A stretch of DNA of 61,757 nt from a virus. Below the pieces are notes generated by a model. That model saw only the letters and a list, made by a program, of their open reading frames with translations, was not told the origin of the DNA and searched no databases. The stretch lies in IMG/VR virus record IMGVR_UViG_3300049629_000170, positions 1-61,757 of that record; one strand, given 5' to 3'. Shown here one piece after another: positions 24,937-32,105 of the stretch. Both the position numbers and the translations under genes were made by a program. Numbering within the stretch: the first letter of the stretch is position 1; each line of letters begins with the position of its first letter.

Positions 24937-25443
24937 ATGGCACTAAAAATAACAAAATCTATTGGGTGTGATAAAGGTATCACAAATGAAGCTTACGTCC
25001 GTATTGCTGACTACCAAATCTCTAAGAGTGGTAACGCTAACTTCCGTATTCAATTGTTCATGAGCGCTGCAGATGCAGTAGCTTCTCCTAACGCTATGGC
25101 TCCTATTGACGGAGGTCAAGCACGTAACCAACAAATTGGTGAGTACTTGTCTATTCCTTTGACTAAGCAAGTTGAAGAGACTAAGACTCGTACTATGATG
25201 CAACCTGTACAGAAGGACGTAGTTAAGACTCGTACTATTACTAATGAAGCAGGTGAAGAAGTATCAGAAGAGTACACAGTACAAGAGTACGTAACTGAAG
25301 AAGTTACTGAAGAGTACACTGTTACTTTGACTGTTCCTGATTTATCTTCTGCAGAAGGTGTTGACATTTTTGCATTCGGCTACAGCCACTTAAAAGCTAA
25401 ACTTGTCAGCTTATTTACTGCTGCTAAAGTAGAAGACTGCTAA
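24937..25443 (+). CDS. Hypothetical protein, 168 aa, probable virion protein
   Basis: The N-terminus (MALKITKSIGCDKGITNEAYVRIADYQI) and the end (VDIFAFGYSHLKAKL) look like a small structural protein with beta strands. The middle has a run of E-, T-, V- and Y-rich repeats (SEEYTVQEYVTEEVTEEYTV) that may be extended. It follows the fibre genes directly and its codon use matches them. The family is not named with confidence. Confidence 0.6.
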   Translation: MALKITKSIGCDKGITNEAYVRIADYQISKSGNANFRIQLFMSAADAVASPNAMAPIDGGQARNQQIGEYLSIPLTKQVEETKTRTMMQPVQKDVVKTRTITNEAGEEVSEEYTVQEYVTEEVTEEYTVTLTVPDLSSAEGVDIFAFGYSHLKAKLVSLFTAAKVEDC

Positions 25444-25476
25444 TTTGGCAGGATTTACAGAAAAGCATTATATTTG
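25444..25476 (+). promoter_or_regulatory. Promoter of gene 25502-25801
   Basis: TTTG (25444-25447) and TATATTTG (25469-25476), 21 bp apart, slightly longer than the usual spacing. It begins in the stop codon of the preceding gene. Confidence 0.6.
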
Positions 25477-25501
25477 CATAAACCAACTAAACATATAAAT
25501 C

Positions 25502-25801
25502 ATGGCAACTAAGTTAACCGAACAAGAAATTGAAGCAATCAAAGGCTTCCAACAAAAGACTCAAAACGTAATTATGGATTTGGGTAAGATTGAACTCCAG
25601 ATGAATGACTTGCTTTCTGTAAAAGAGAAAGTAAAAGAAGCAATGGCTGAAGTAGTAAAAGAACAGAATGAGTTCTTCCAATCTATTGAAGCTAACTACG
25701 GTAAAGGTCAGATCAATTTGGATACCTTTGAGCACATTGCTGCTGAAGCTCCTGCATCAGAGACCCCTGTAGTTCCTTTTACTCAGGCAGAAGTATTGTA
25801 A
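25502..25801 (+). CDS. Small coiled-coil protein, 99 aa
   Basis: Residues 5-65 form a long amphipathic helix with heptad spacing (LTEQEIEAIKGFQQKTQNVI; VKEKVKEAMAEVV), acidic overall, followed by a Pro/Ala/Glu-rich tail. Similar short coiled-coil proteins are common in Bacteroidetes phages next to fibre and lysis genes, but their job is not known. It has its own promoter and a strong terminator directly downstream. Confidence 0.65.
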   Translation: MATKLTEQEIEAIKGFQQKTQNVIMDLGKIELQMNDLLSVKEKVKEAMAEVVKEQNEFFQSIEANYGKGQINLDTFEHIAAEAPASETPVVPFTQAEVL

Positions 25802-25821
25802 TAATAACTATTACGCAACAG

Positions 25822-25853
25822 AAACCCTCAGAGAAATCTGGGGGTTTTTTTGT
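25822..25853 (+). terminator. Rho-independent terminator
   Basis: AAACCCTCAG pairs imperfectly with CTGGGGGTTT across a short AGAAAT loop, followed by a seven-T run. It closes the fibre block before the next operon promoter at 25869. Confidence 0.85.
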
Positions 25854-25868
25854 TTAACTACTAACTAG

Positions 25869-25898
25869 TTGACTTATTTTTTTAAAGTTTTATCTTTG
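25869..25898 (+). promoter_or_regulatory. Promoter of the lysis/secretion operon
   Basis: TTG (25869-25871), 19 bp, TATCTTTG (25891-25898). It shares the 19 bases TTGACTT...TAAAG with the promoter at 8109. No other strong promoter or terminator is seen until 33701, so it probably drives the whole cassette. Confidence 0.8.
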
Positions 25899-26078
25899 TC
25901 TCAACCAACCTTTTCTCACCTAAAGTATAGTCTATGAAAGTCCGAAGTTGCTTTGAACATTCTATCAGATATCGTTCTTATGGTGAGTTTTTCTATATTC
26001 CTCACACTGCTGCTGTCTAAGTGGTTGCTAGAGGATTACGGGATTTTACTATTAACCAAACTAAAAAAAGGTAACTAT

Positions 26079-26327
26079 ATGAAATTTTTAAACTTTATCG
26101 GAGGCCTCTTCAAAGATGAGAAGGGTGTTGTCTCTATGAAACGTCTGTGTGGCTTAGCATGCACAGTGACTTTATGCGCTACATTGTACGCTAACTCTTT
26201 TACCGAAGCACACTTTGCTCCTTCTGTTCCTTTAGTGGATGCAGTTGCATTACTTGCATTTGGTTGTTTAGGTTTGACTTCTGTTGAGAAAATCATGAAG
26301 AAGCCAGAAGCACCTAGCGAAGATTAA
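26079..26327 (+). CDS. Holin-like small membrane protein
   Basis: An 82-residue protein starting MKFLNFIGGLFKDEKG, a layout common to short Bacteroidetes phage membrane proteins placed beside endolysins: polar start, D-E-K-G, S-M-K-R, then two hydrophobic helices (residues about 26-42 and 53-70) and a charged tail. The frame is open upstream to ATG 25980 and TTG 25953, which would add a further hydrophobic segment (FSIFLTLLLSKWLLEDYGILLL). The short form is preferred because it matches the usual layout. Dual starts, as in holin/antiholin pairs, are possible. Confidence 0.65.
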   Translation: MKFLNFIGGLFKDEKGVVSMKRLCGLACTVTLCATLYANSFTEAHFAPSVPLVDAVALLAFGCLGLTSVEKIMKKPEAPSED

Positions 26328-26354
26328 TTTACTATAAACTATAAACTATAAACT

Positions 26355-26942
26355 ATGAGCTACACTAGAGAACAAATCGAAGCTGCTATGAAAGCCAAAG
26401 GCTACAAGTACTTTGAGAACGGTGACTTTAACGTAAACATTATTGGAGTACGTAACTCTTCTACTGGTACTAAAGTAACCAACGTATTTGACGATCACTT
26501 GACTCTTTCTTACAAAGAAAACGGTGAGTGGAAATTTAAGATCTGGCCTGCTACTACTGATCCTGGAACTAAGGGTGTTAAAGAATTCCACAACGCTGCT
26601 GGAGTTGCTCGCTTAGTACCTGGTCAATACTCAGGTTCACACCATGTAGGATTACACCAAGGTAAGTACGAAGCTTTGAAACAGAAAGCAAACGTAAAGG
26701 TTTACCGTGATGCTAACAAAGACATGAACTATGATGAATCTAAGATACAAGAAGGCATTTTCGGTATTAACATTCACAAGGCTGGTGCAGATTCTACTTA
26801 CGTGGAGAACTGGAGTGAGGGTTGCCAAGTGTTCAAGAAGTCTGCGGACTTTGATGCATTCATGGTTATCTGTAAGAAGGCTGCTGCATTAGGTGGTAAC
26901 TCTTTTACCTACACTCTTATCGAGTCTAAAGATATTAAGTAA
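26355..26942 (+). CDS. Probable endolysin, L,D-transpeptidase-like cysteine motif
   Basis: A 195-aa soluble protein directly after the holin candidate. The C-terminal half holds H-K-A-G at about residue 140 and W-S-E-G-C-Q at about residue 155. That order (histidine, then S-x-G-C) resembles the active site of YkuD-type peptidoglycan enzymes, which work through a cysteine. The N-terminus has an EF-like helix (TREQIEAAMKAKGYKYF). Family relatives near phage holins are taken as cell-wall-cutting lysins. Exact bond specificity cannot be read from the sequence. Confidence 0.65.
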   Translation: MSYTREQIEAAMKAKGYKYFENGDFNVNIIGVRNSSTGTKVTNVFDDHLTLSYKENGEWKFKIWPATTDPGTKGVKEFHNAAGVARLVPGQYSGSHHVGLHQGKYEALKQKANVKVYRDANKDMNYDESKIQEGIFGINIHKAGADSTYVENWSEGCQVFKKSADFDAFMVICKKAAALGGNSFTYTLIESKDIK

Positions 26943-27404
26943 ATGAGAGGACTTCTCGTAAGTCTTTTTTTGATTCTCTCTATCCCCTGTTCTTCACAGA
27001 TTAAAGTTCTGAAGGCAGGGGATGGTTGGGACTTAAAGGTGGACTCTGCCTTAAGCTTAATCGCACAAACAGATGTCAACACGTATACTAGAGTGATAGA
27101 TGTCGTAGACATCATAGACTTTTGGATAAGTCCTTATTCCTCTAACAACGTCTCTCAAGATGGTAACGTAATCTACATTGCTACAGGAGACATAAAGATT
27201 AACTCAATACCTAACCTAGCTTGTGTTATAGTACACGAAAGTCTTCACTTATACTACAGATTGCATCCAGTGGAACAATCAGATAGTGAAGAGGAACTTA
27301 AGTGTTATATCTACGAGGTAGGCTTTATAAATAAACTACCAACCCCTGAGCCATGGTTACTGGCAAACGCAATAGAACAAATACACAAACTAAATAAAAA
27401 ATGA
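26943..27404 (+). CDS. Exported putative zinc metalloprotease, 153 aa
   Basis: A signal peptide (residues 1-19, LLVSLFLILSIPCSS) precedes a domain with H-E-S-L-H at about residue 98, an HExxH zinc site, followed about 20 residues later by E-E-E-L-K-C-Y-I-Y-E that can supply the third ligand. It starts at the base after the endolysin stop and overlaps the next gene by four bases. Periplasmic action is expected. Possible substrates are envelope proteins or the exported proteins encoded downstream; this is inference. Confidence 0.65.
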   Translation: MRGLLVSLFLILSIPCSSQIKVLKAGDGWDLKVDSALSLIAQTDVNTYTRVIDVVDIIDFWISPYSSNNVSQDGNVIYIATGDIKINSIPNLACVIVHESLHLYYRLHPVEQSDSEEELKCYIYEVGFINKLPTPEPWLLANAIEQIHKLNKK

Positions 27405-29299
27405 ATAAACTATTTAAAGTTATCATCGGGGTGTTGACATTGTTGGTTGGCAATGCATCAGCACAATCTTCTGCTACTTCCCCAGGTACAGGTCATTGGG
27501 TCGTAATTGACTCTGGTTACCAAGTTGCTACCACTACTGCAGGGCAGACAGTAGCACCTTTACATTTCTATAACACTTCTACTTCAGAGAAGATCACTGG
27601 TATGCAATTCCGTGTATTCTACGATAACACTGCATTCACTGCTGTAGTTCCTTCTTTGAAGATCTCTACTACAGATCAGTATCTTCAGTACGTAGATAGT
27701 AACTCACAAGGATTCTTGACAGTAACTTTGGCTTACACTGGATCTAGCTCTACTTACAACTATTCTAACGGAGCTACCTTTGATTTAACCTTCACGCACG
27801 CAGGAAGCTCAACATGGAATACTTTAGATTCTATTAAAACTTTGAAAGTTGCAGGTGTTAAATCATTTGCTAACAAAGCAGCTACTAACTGGGGTAACGA
27901 TACTACTTTGGTAGTTTACTCTTATGGTGGTCGTTTCAACCAAAAAGTATTAAGATTTGCTGCTAAGTTTAAAAACGTAACAGGTTCTGACGCTAAGAAC
28001 TTGTGGGTGTCTTTAGAGAAGAAAGCCCCTAGTGGATCTTGGACTCAGGTAGAAGCTAAAGCAACTAACTCTAGTGGTGTTGTAGTATTCCGTAAATTCT
28101 TGGATACTACTTACTGGGATGTACGTATGGTAGTTAAGGGAGATACAATGACTCCTGGTAACGTATTCTCTACTGCAGATGCACAAAAGATTAACCAATC
28201 TATCTTAGCTCAATACACTCCTTCTGGATTTGACTATTACACAATGGATGTAAACAACACTGATGGTTCTATTACTATTGCTGACGTATACTCTGTTTAC
28301 GGTCGTTTAGCAGGTAGATTCTCAGCTTGGCCTAACTCTAAGAAAGATGTAATGTTCTTTACAGTTGCTGAATACAACTCAATTAACGGATCAGCTACTA
28401 ACTTAACTGCTACTTACTCTACTATTAACAACTTTGATTACACTATTGATGGTCGTGATTCTATCACTTACTACGTAGCTGTTAAAGGAGATGCTAACGC
28501 TACAGGATTTAAGATGGCTCGTTTGACTCCTATCAAGATTACTAACCCAGCTAATGCTAAGCGTTACATCATTGATGAGACTGTAAGTTATGATTTCCCT
28601 GCAGAAACTATCGAGATTAACATGCCTAAAGTAACTGTAGATGAAGGTAACTTAGTTAACGTTCCTGTTAAAGTTCTTACAGATGGCAAACAGTTGGGTG
28701 CACTTCAATTAGACTTACGTTATGATACTGCTTACTTAGAGTTTAAGAAAGTAGAGAACACTGAAAAGATGATGAAGTGGACTTCTTACTTAAACCCTTC
28801 TAACGGTACAGTATCTTGGGGAGCAGCTGACTTAACTAACGAAAACCTCTTAAATGACGGAGACCAAGTATTCACTCTTCAGTTTATTGCTAAGAAGCCA
28901 CAAGACTCTTGGGCTACTGCAGCTTTATGGACTGGTGCTAAATACGTAGGTGATGCTAAGTCTAAAGACATGAACATCACTCCTGCTATGGGTATTATTG
29001 AGGTACGTAGGATTAACAAAGGAGTTGTTTCTTTAAATGATCTTAACTCTATCATCGTATTCCCTAACCCTACAGATGGAGCAGTACAGATACAATTCCA
29101 GATCAAACAAGATGCTGACGTAGACGTAGCTATCTCTGATGAGGTAGGAAGACGCATACAGACCATTTTAAACGAGAAGATGCCTGCAGGTAAGTACAAG
29201 TATAGTACTAACCTAGATCGTCTCTCTAATGGCGTCTATGTGCTTACTGTCGTAACAGAGCATGAGACCTTACATTCTAAAATTATCGTAACTAAATAA
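27401..29299 (+). CDS. Cohesin/dockerin protein with type IX secretion sorting domain
   Basis: Order of parts: a signal peptide (1-21, cut at ASA-Q); a cohesin-like beta sandwich (about 30-165); a linker; a dockerin-type region (about 245-310) with STADAQKINQSIL and the calcium loop DVNNTDGSITIAD; an extension RFSAW...FFTVAEYNSI; a second cohesin-like domain (about 405-510, GALQLDLRYDTAYLEF); and a C-terminal Por-type sorting domain (about 545-632, VFPNPTDGAVQIQF...NGVYVLTV...KIIVTK). The last domain is the known signal for export by the Bacteroidetes type IX system and surface anchoring. A phage product using the host's own gliding/adhesin export route is unusual. Confidence 0.85.
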   Translation: MNKLFKVIIGVLTLLVGNASAQSSATSPGTGHWVVIDSGYQVATTTAGQTVAPLHFYNTSTSEKITGMQFRVFYDNTAFTAVVPSLKISTTDQYLQYVDSNSQGFLTVTLAYTGSSSTYNYSNGATFDLTFTHAGSSTWNTLDSIKTLKVAGVKSFANKAATNWGNDTTLVVYSYGGRFNQKVLRFAAKFKNVTGSDAKNLWVSLEKKAPSGSWTQVEAKATNSSGVVVFRKFLDTTYWDVRMVVKGDTMTPGNVFSTADAQKINQSILAQYTPSGFDYYTMDVNNTDGSITIADVYSVYGRLAGRFSAWPNSKKDVMFFTVAEYNSINGSATNLTATYSTINNFDYTIDGRDSITYYVAVKGDANATGFKMARLTPIKITNPANAKRYIIDETVSYDFPAETIEINMPKVTVDEGNLVNVPVKVLTDGKQLGALQLDLRYDTAYLEFKKVENTEKMMKWTSYLNPSNGTVSWGAADLTNENLLNDGDQVFTLQFIAKKPQDSWATAALWTGAKYVGDAKSKDMNITPAMGIIEVRRINKGVVSLNDLNSIIVFPNPTDGAVQIQFQIKQDADVDVAISDEVGRRIQTILNEKMPAGKYKYSTNLDRLSNGVYVLTVVTEHETLHSKIIVTK

Positions 29300-29303
29300 A
29301 ACT

Positions 29304-29654
29304 ATGAACATTAAAAAAACGCTTGGTTTTAGTCAAGCAGAACCAGTCCCAGTAGATCCTAAGAATAGATTCTATTACATGCTGCAGCAAATGCAGGCTA
29401 ATCGTTGGAAGATTACAGCTATCGTATTAGGTTTGTTCTTCTTTATTATCCTTGGTATTAACTCTGCAGTATTTTTTGGAATAGAAATCCAAGAGAACTG
29501 GAAAGAGATGTTACTTATTCTTTTTGGTGCCTTTGTAGGTAACTTGAACAAAGTAGTTGACTACTGGTTTAACTCAGAAGACCGTGACAAAATGTTAATT
29601 CAGAAGGTCGATGAAGAGGACGGTGAATCATTATCTAACCCAAATAACTCCTAA
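29304..29654 (+). CDS. Two-helix inner-membrane protein, 116 aa
   Basis: After a 35-residue basic cytoplasmic start there are two hydrophobic helices (about 37-58, ITAIVLGLFFFIILGINSAV; and about 70-86, MLLILFGAFVGNLN), then an acidic tail. The layout fits a second holin or a membrane anchor. It lies four bases after the sorting-domain protein and four bases before the next start. Confidence 0.6.
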   Translation: MNIKKTLGFSQAEPVPVDPKNRFYYMLQQMQANRWKITAIVLGLFFFIILGINSAVFFGIEIQENWKEMLLILFGAFVGNLNKVVDYWFNSEDRDKMLIQKVDEEDGESLSNPNNS

Positions 29655-29658
29655 TACT

Positions 29659-29979
29659 ATGTCAGAAGAACAAGAAGAAAGCGTAATGTCTGCTACTAAG
29701 AAAGCAATCATTGGCGCAGTCACCACTGCTGTAACTGCAGGAGGTGCATGGTTTGCTACTCAATTCGGTGGCGGTGAAGAACCTAAAGAAGAGGCTAAAA
29801 CAGAACAAGCTGCTCAGCCTGTAATTAATGTAAACCTAGAGAACAACAACACTAACCAACAGAAGCAATCTAGCGGAGGTACTAACACAATCATCAAAGA
29901 ACGTGTAATTGAAAAACCTGCTGCTCAACCTGCTGCTCCTGCAACCAAACCCCAAGCTGATGAAGAAGATCCTTGGTAA
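29659..29979 (+). CDS. Single-pass protein with long flexible tail, 106 aa
   Basis: Start at 29659 (MSEEQEESVMS), since upstream residues overlap the preceding gene. One weak helix (AIIGAVTTAVTAGGAWFATQF) is followed by a tail rich in N, Q, K and P, ending DEEDPW. A membrane-tethered disordered tail could reach across the periplasm, as spanin-like proteins do, but there is no coiled coil or lipobox. The next gene starts inside its 3' end (20-base overlap). Confidence 0.55.
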   Translation: MSEEQEESVMSATKKAIIGAVTTAVTAGGAWFATQFGGGEEPKEEAKTEQAAQPVINVNLENNNTNQQKQSSGGTNTIIKERVIEKPAAQPAAPATKPQADEEDPW

Positions 29980-30661
29980 GTCGCTTAACAGACTTTGGTT
30001 AGTCTTACTATTAATGGGTTGTGGTTCTATGAAGACTACTACCGAGGAAGATAAAGTAGAGGTGAAAGACATCTCTACTGTATCTAACTATACAGATTCT
30101 ATTAAAAAAACAGTACAAGTAGTAAGCGTGGATATGACTAAAGTTTTAAGTTTGTATCCTGCTTTGCAAGAGAAGAATGTAGGTCTAGGATTTGCTGAGT
30201 CTGTACTTGATTATTTGGATGAAACAAACAGATTTATATTCACAGAAGAGAAGTCAGAGATCAAAGAAAGAATGGTCACACAATTCAAAGCATCAAAGAA
30301 AGGCGTATTTGATGAGCCTGTTGATGGAAAAGGTAAGATTAAACCTGCTCACTACTTTGTTTACGTTACTGTGGCTGATTTTGCTGTTGATGAAGACGAG
30401 CAAGTTGATGGCCTTAAGTCAAAGGTTGTGGTTACTACCTTCATCCGTTTACAGGTCCGCTTTGTGGATGCTAAAACAGGTCAGATCTATATTGGATCTG
30501 GTGAAGGTGAATCTACAAAGACAGGCGAATCTTTCTTAAAGTCTTTAGACGATATGAAATTTTCTCAAAGCACAGTAGGTAAAGCTACCCGTAAATCTCT
30601 TGAAACTGCTTGTACTAATGTGATCCAAAATCTCATTAAGTCAGGTGTATTTAAAAACTAA
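29960..30661 (+). CDS. CsgG-like outer-membrane lipoprotein
   Basis: The start at 29960 gives a lipoprotein signal with lipobox L-M-G-C (Cys21). The mature part follows the CsgG/HfaB plan: GLGFAESVLDYLDETNRFIFTEE (the helix and F-x-V-x-E-R-like strand), ERMVTQFKASKKG, then AHYFVYVTVADFAVD, the strand pair VVTTFIRLQVRFVDAKTGQI with GEGES, and an end helix TRKSLETACTNVIQNLI. CsgG forms a ring-shaped outer-membrane pore that exports curli subunits. At 233 aa it is slightly shorter than the E. coli protein. Whether it forms a full pore is unproven. It overlaps both neighbours, so its translation is coupled to theirs. Confidence 0.7.
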   Translation: MKKILGKSLNRLWLVLLLMGCGSMKTTTEEDKVEVKDISTVSNYTDSIKKTVQVVSVDMTKVLSLYPALQEKNVGLGFAESVLDYLDETNRFIFTEEKSEIKERMVTQFKASKKGVFDEPVDGKGKIKPAHYFVYVTVADFAVDEDEQVDGLKSKVVVTTFIRLQVRFVDAKTGQIYIGSGEGESTKTGESFLKSLDDMKFSQSTVGKATRKSLETACTNVIQNLIKSGVFKN

Positions 30662-32105
30662 GCTTTTTACTTTATTAATGATTATAGCTCTGTCCGTAAA
30701 TGGGCAGAGCTTTATCTATTCATACACAGATCCTTGCACACAGGAGCTAAAATTTATTAATGCTGACATGTCCAGTCCTATAGTAATTGCTTACTATGGA
30801 CAGGTTAAAACATTCTCTTATACAGAATTACAAGATGGAACGTTTGATAATTGGATAAATAGTGTATATTTGAAGTATCAAAATACATCACCCTGTCAAG
30901 GAGTTGGAGTAACTACTACTACAACTACCACAACAAATACGACTCTAAACATTGTAAGCAATGTAATGAACTTAGGGGCTATTTCAAATGTAGGTAGTGT
31001 AAATGTAGACGTAGGATCTAGCACCTCTTCAGGAACTAACGTAGGAACAACCAATAAAACAAACAATAATGACAGCAGAACTAATTCTCGGAATCGTACT
31101 AGTAACAGCTCTAGTAATTCTAATTCTTCTAGCAGCTCGTCAGGAGAAACTGGAAGCAGCAGCAATGGAGGAAATGCACCAGAAAATCAAAGCGGGAACA
31201 CTGACAACGGAAATCCCGGAAGTAGTGGTAGCAGCGGAGAAGGTAATGGAGGAAGCAGTGGCTCCAGCTCCAGTGGAAACTCCAGTGGTAGTGGAAGCAG
31301 TAGTGGAAGCTCCAAAGGTGGAGGAAGTGGTGGCGGAGGTAAAACCGAAGAAAAAACGGAAGTACAAGAAGAAAAACCCTCCGACCAACAAGTAGAAGAA
31401 ACTAAGACTGAGCAACAAAAGACTCAGTCTAGTGGTACTGCGAAAGCAGCCAATAAAGCTAAAGCCGAAGTTGCTAAGCCCGCAATATTAGTAACTGGTG
31501 ATTTAGTTGGTATTCAGACTAAGTCTGATGGAGCACAAGATGCAAGAGGTACTGCCTCCTTTACAAGAGTAAAAGGAGACGGTACTTCTTCTCTTGGGTT
31601 TTCAGCTGATTACATGCTTAATGCTAGAATCGGTAATATCTCCTGTGTCCGTTCTTGGATAGGAGCAAATAAAAAAGGCAACAAACACATTAGTGTTGTA
31701 TCAGATGGTCTAAGTCTGATGCCTAAATCAATATCAAATACACTCTTGTTTGTAAGAGTAAACTCAGTTAAGAACTTTACAGCACTTTACGGAGCAGCTG
31801 GAACCTATGGTAAGTTATTTGGAGAAGAGATGATTTCTACAATTGCTATAGGTGGATTTATGTACAAGGGAAAACTTACTAAGAATATAGATGCTACAAT
31901 TATTGCAGCAGGAATCTATTCTCCCTACTCTAAATATTATACAGAGTCTTTATTTGAGGCTAAGCCTATTGTAATTCCTTTCTTTAACTTTACCTACAAA
32001 ATGACCAAGACTTTTGGCTTAGGTATTACTGGAGGAGGAACTTACGTAGCAGGACAAGATATCTTAAACTTTCAAATCTTAATGGGAGCTAAGTTACTGA
32101 TATGA
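30645..32105 (+). CDS. Exported protein with low-complexity linker and barrel-like end
   Basis: A GTG start at 30645 overlaps the CsgG-like gene by 17 bases and gives a good signal peptide (KTKLFTLLMIIALSVNGQS). Residues about 24-85 form a small domain with two cysteines, then a Thr run. Residues about 120-245 are almost only S, G, N, E and K. The last 200 residues alternate polar and hydrophobic strands (NISCVRSWIGA, TIAIGGFMYKGKL, FGLGITGGGTYVAG) and end in LLI, as in outer-membrane barrels. It probably partners the CsgG-like protein in the outer membrane. The family is unknown. Confidence 0.65.
   Translation: MYLKTKLFTLLMIIALSVNGQSFIYSYTDPCTQELKFINADMSSPIVIAYYGQVKTFSYTELQDGTFDNWINSVYLKYQNTSPCQGVGVTTTTTTTTNTTLNIVSNVMNLGAISNVGSVNVDVGSSTSSGTNVGTTNKTNNNDSRTNSRNRTSNSSSNSNSSSSSSGETGSSSNGGNAPENQSGNTDNGNPGSSGSSGEGNGGSSGSSSSGNSSGSGSSSGSSKGGGSGGGGKTEEKTEVQEEKPSDQQVEETKTEQQKTQSSGTAKAANKAKAEVAKPAILVTGDLVGIQTKSDGAQDARGTASFTRVKGDGTSSLGFSADYMLNARIGNISCVRSWIGANKKGNKHISVVSDGLSLMPKSISNTLLFVRVNSVKNFTALYGAAGTYGKLFGEEMISTIAIGGFMYKGKLTKNIDATIIAAGIYSPYSKYYTESLFEAKPIVIPFFNFTYKMTKTFGLGITGGGTYVAGQDILNFQILMGAKLLI
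31069..31395 (+). CDS. Possible overprinted gene: small membrane protein, 108 aa
   Basis: In another frame, inside the low-complexity linker of the 30645-32105 gene, an ATG opens a 108-residue frame: a clean hydrophobic helix (ELILGIVLVTALVILILLAA), a short charged helix (RQEKLEAAAMEEMHQKIKAG), a V/E/A/P-rich stretch and a lysine-rich end (KPKKKRKYKKKNPP). The domain order is coherent, as in nested lysis genes. Caution: Ser-rich DNA read one frame off gives hydrophobic residues by chance, so this may be an artefact. Confidence 0.35.
   Translation: MTAELILGIVLVTALVILILLAARQEKLEAAAMEEMHQKIKAGTLTTEIPEVVVAAEKVMEEAVAPAPVETPVVVEAVVEAPKVEEVVAEVKPKKKRKYKKKNPPTNK

Noticed and set aside
25934-26020. 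29-codon frame starting MKVRSC before the holin-like gene
   Set aside because: It could be a leader peptide, but no recognisable motif or coupling supports it and it overlaps the longer holin frame.
30896-31165. Leu/Val-rich frame on the minus strand opposite the barrel-protein gene
   Set aside because: It is the complement of Thr/Ser/Asn-rich coding DNA, which always gives hydrophobic residues; it has no promoter or coupled neighbour.
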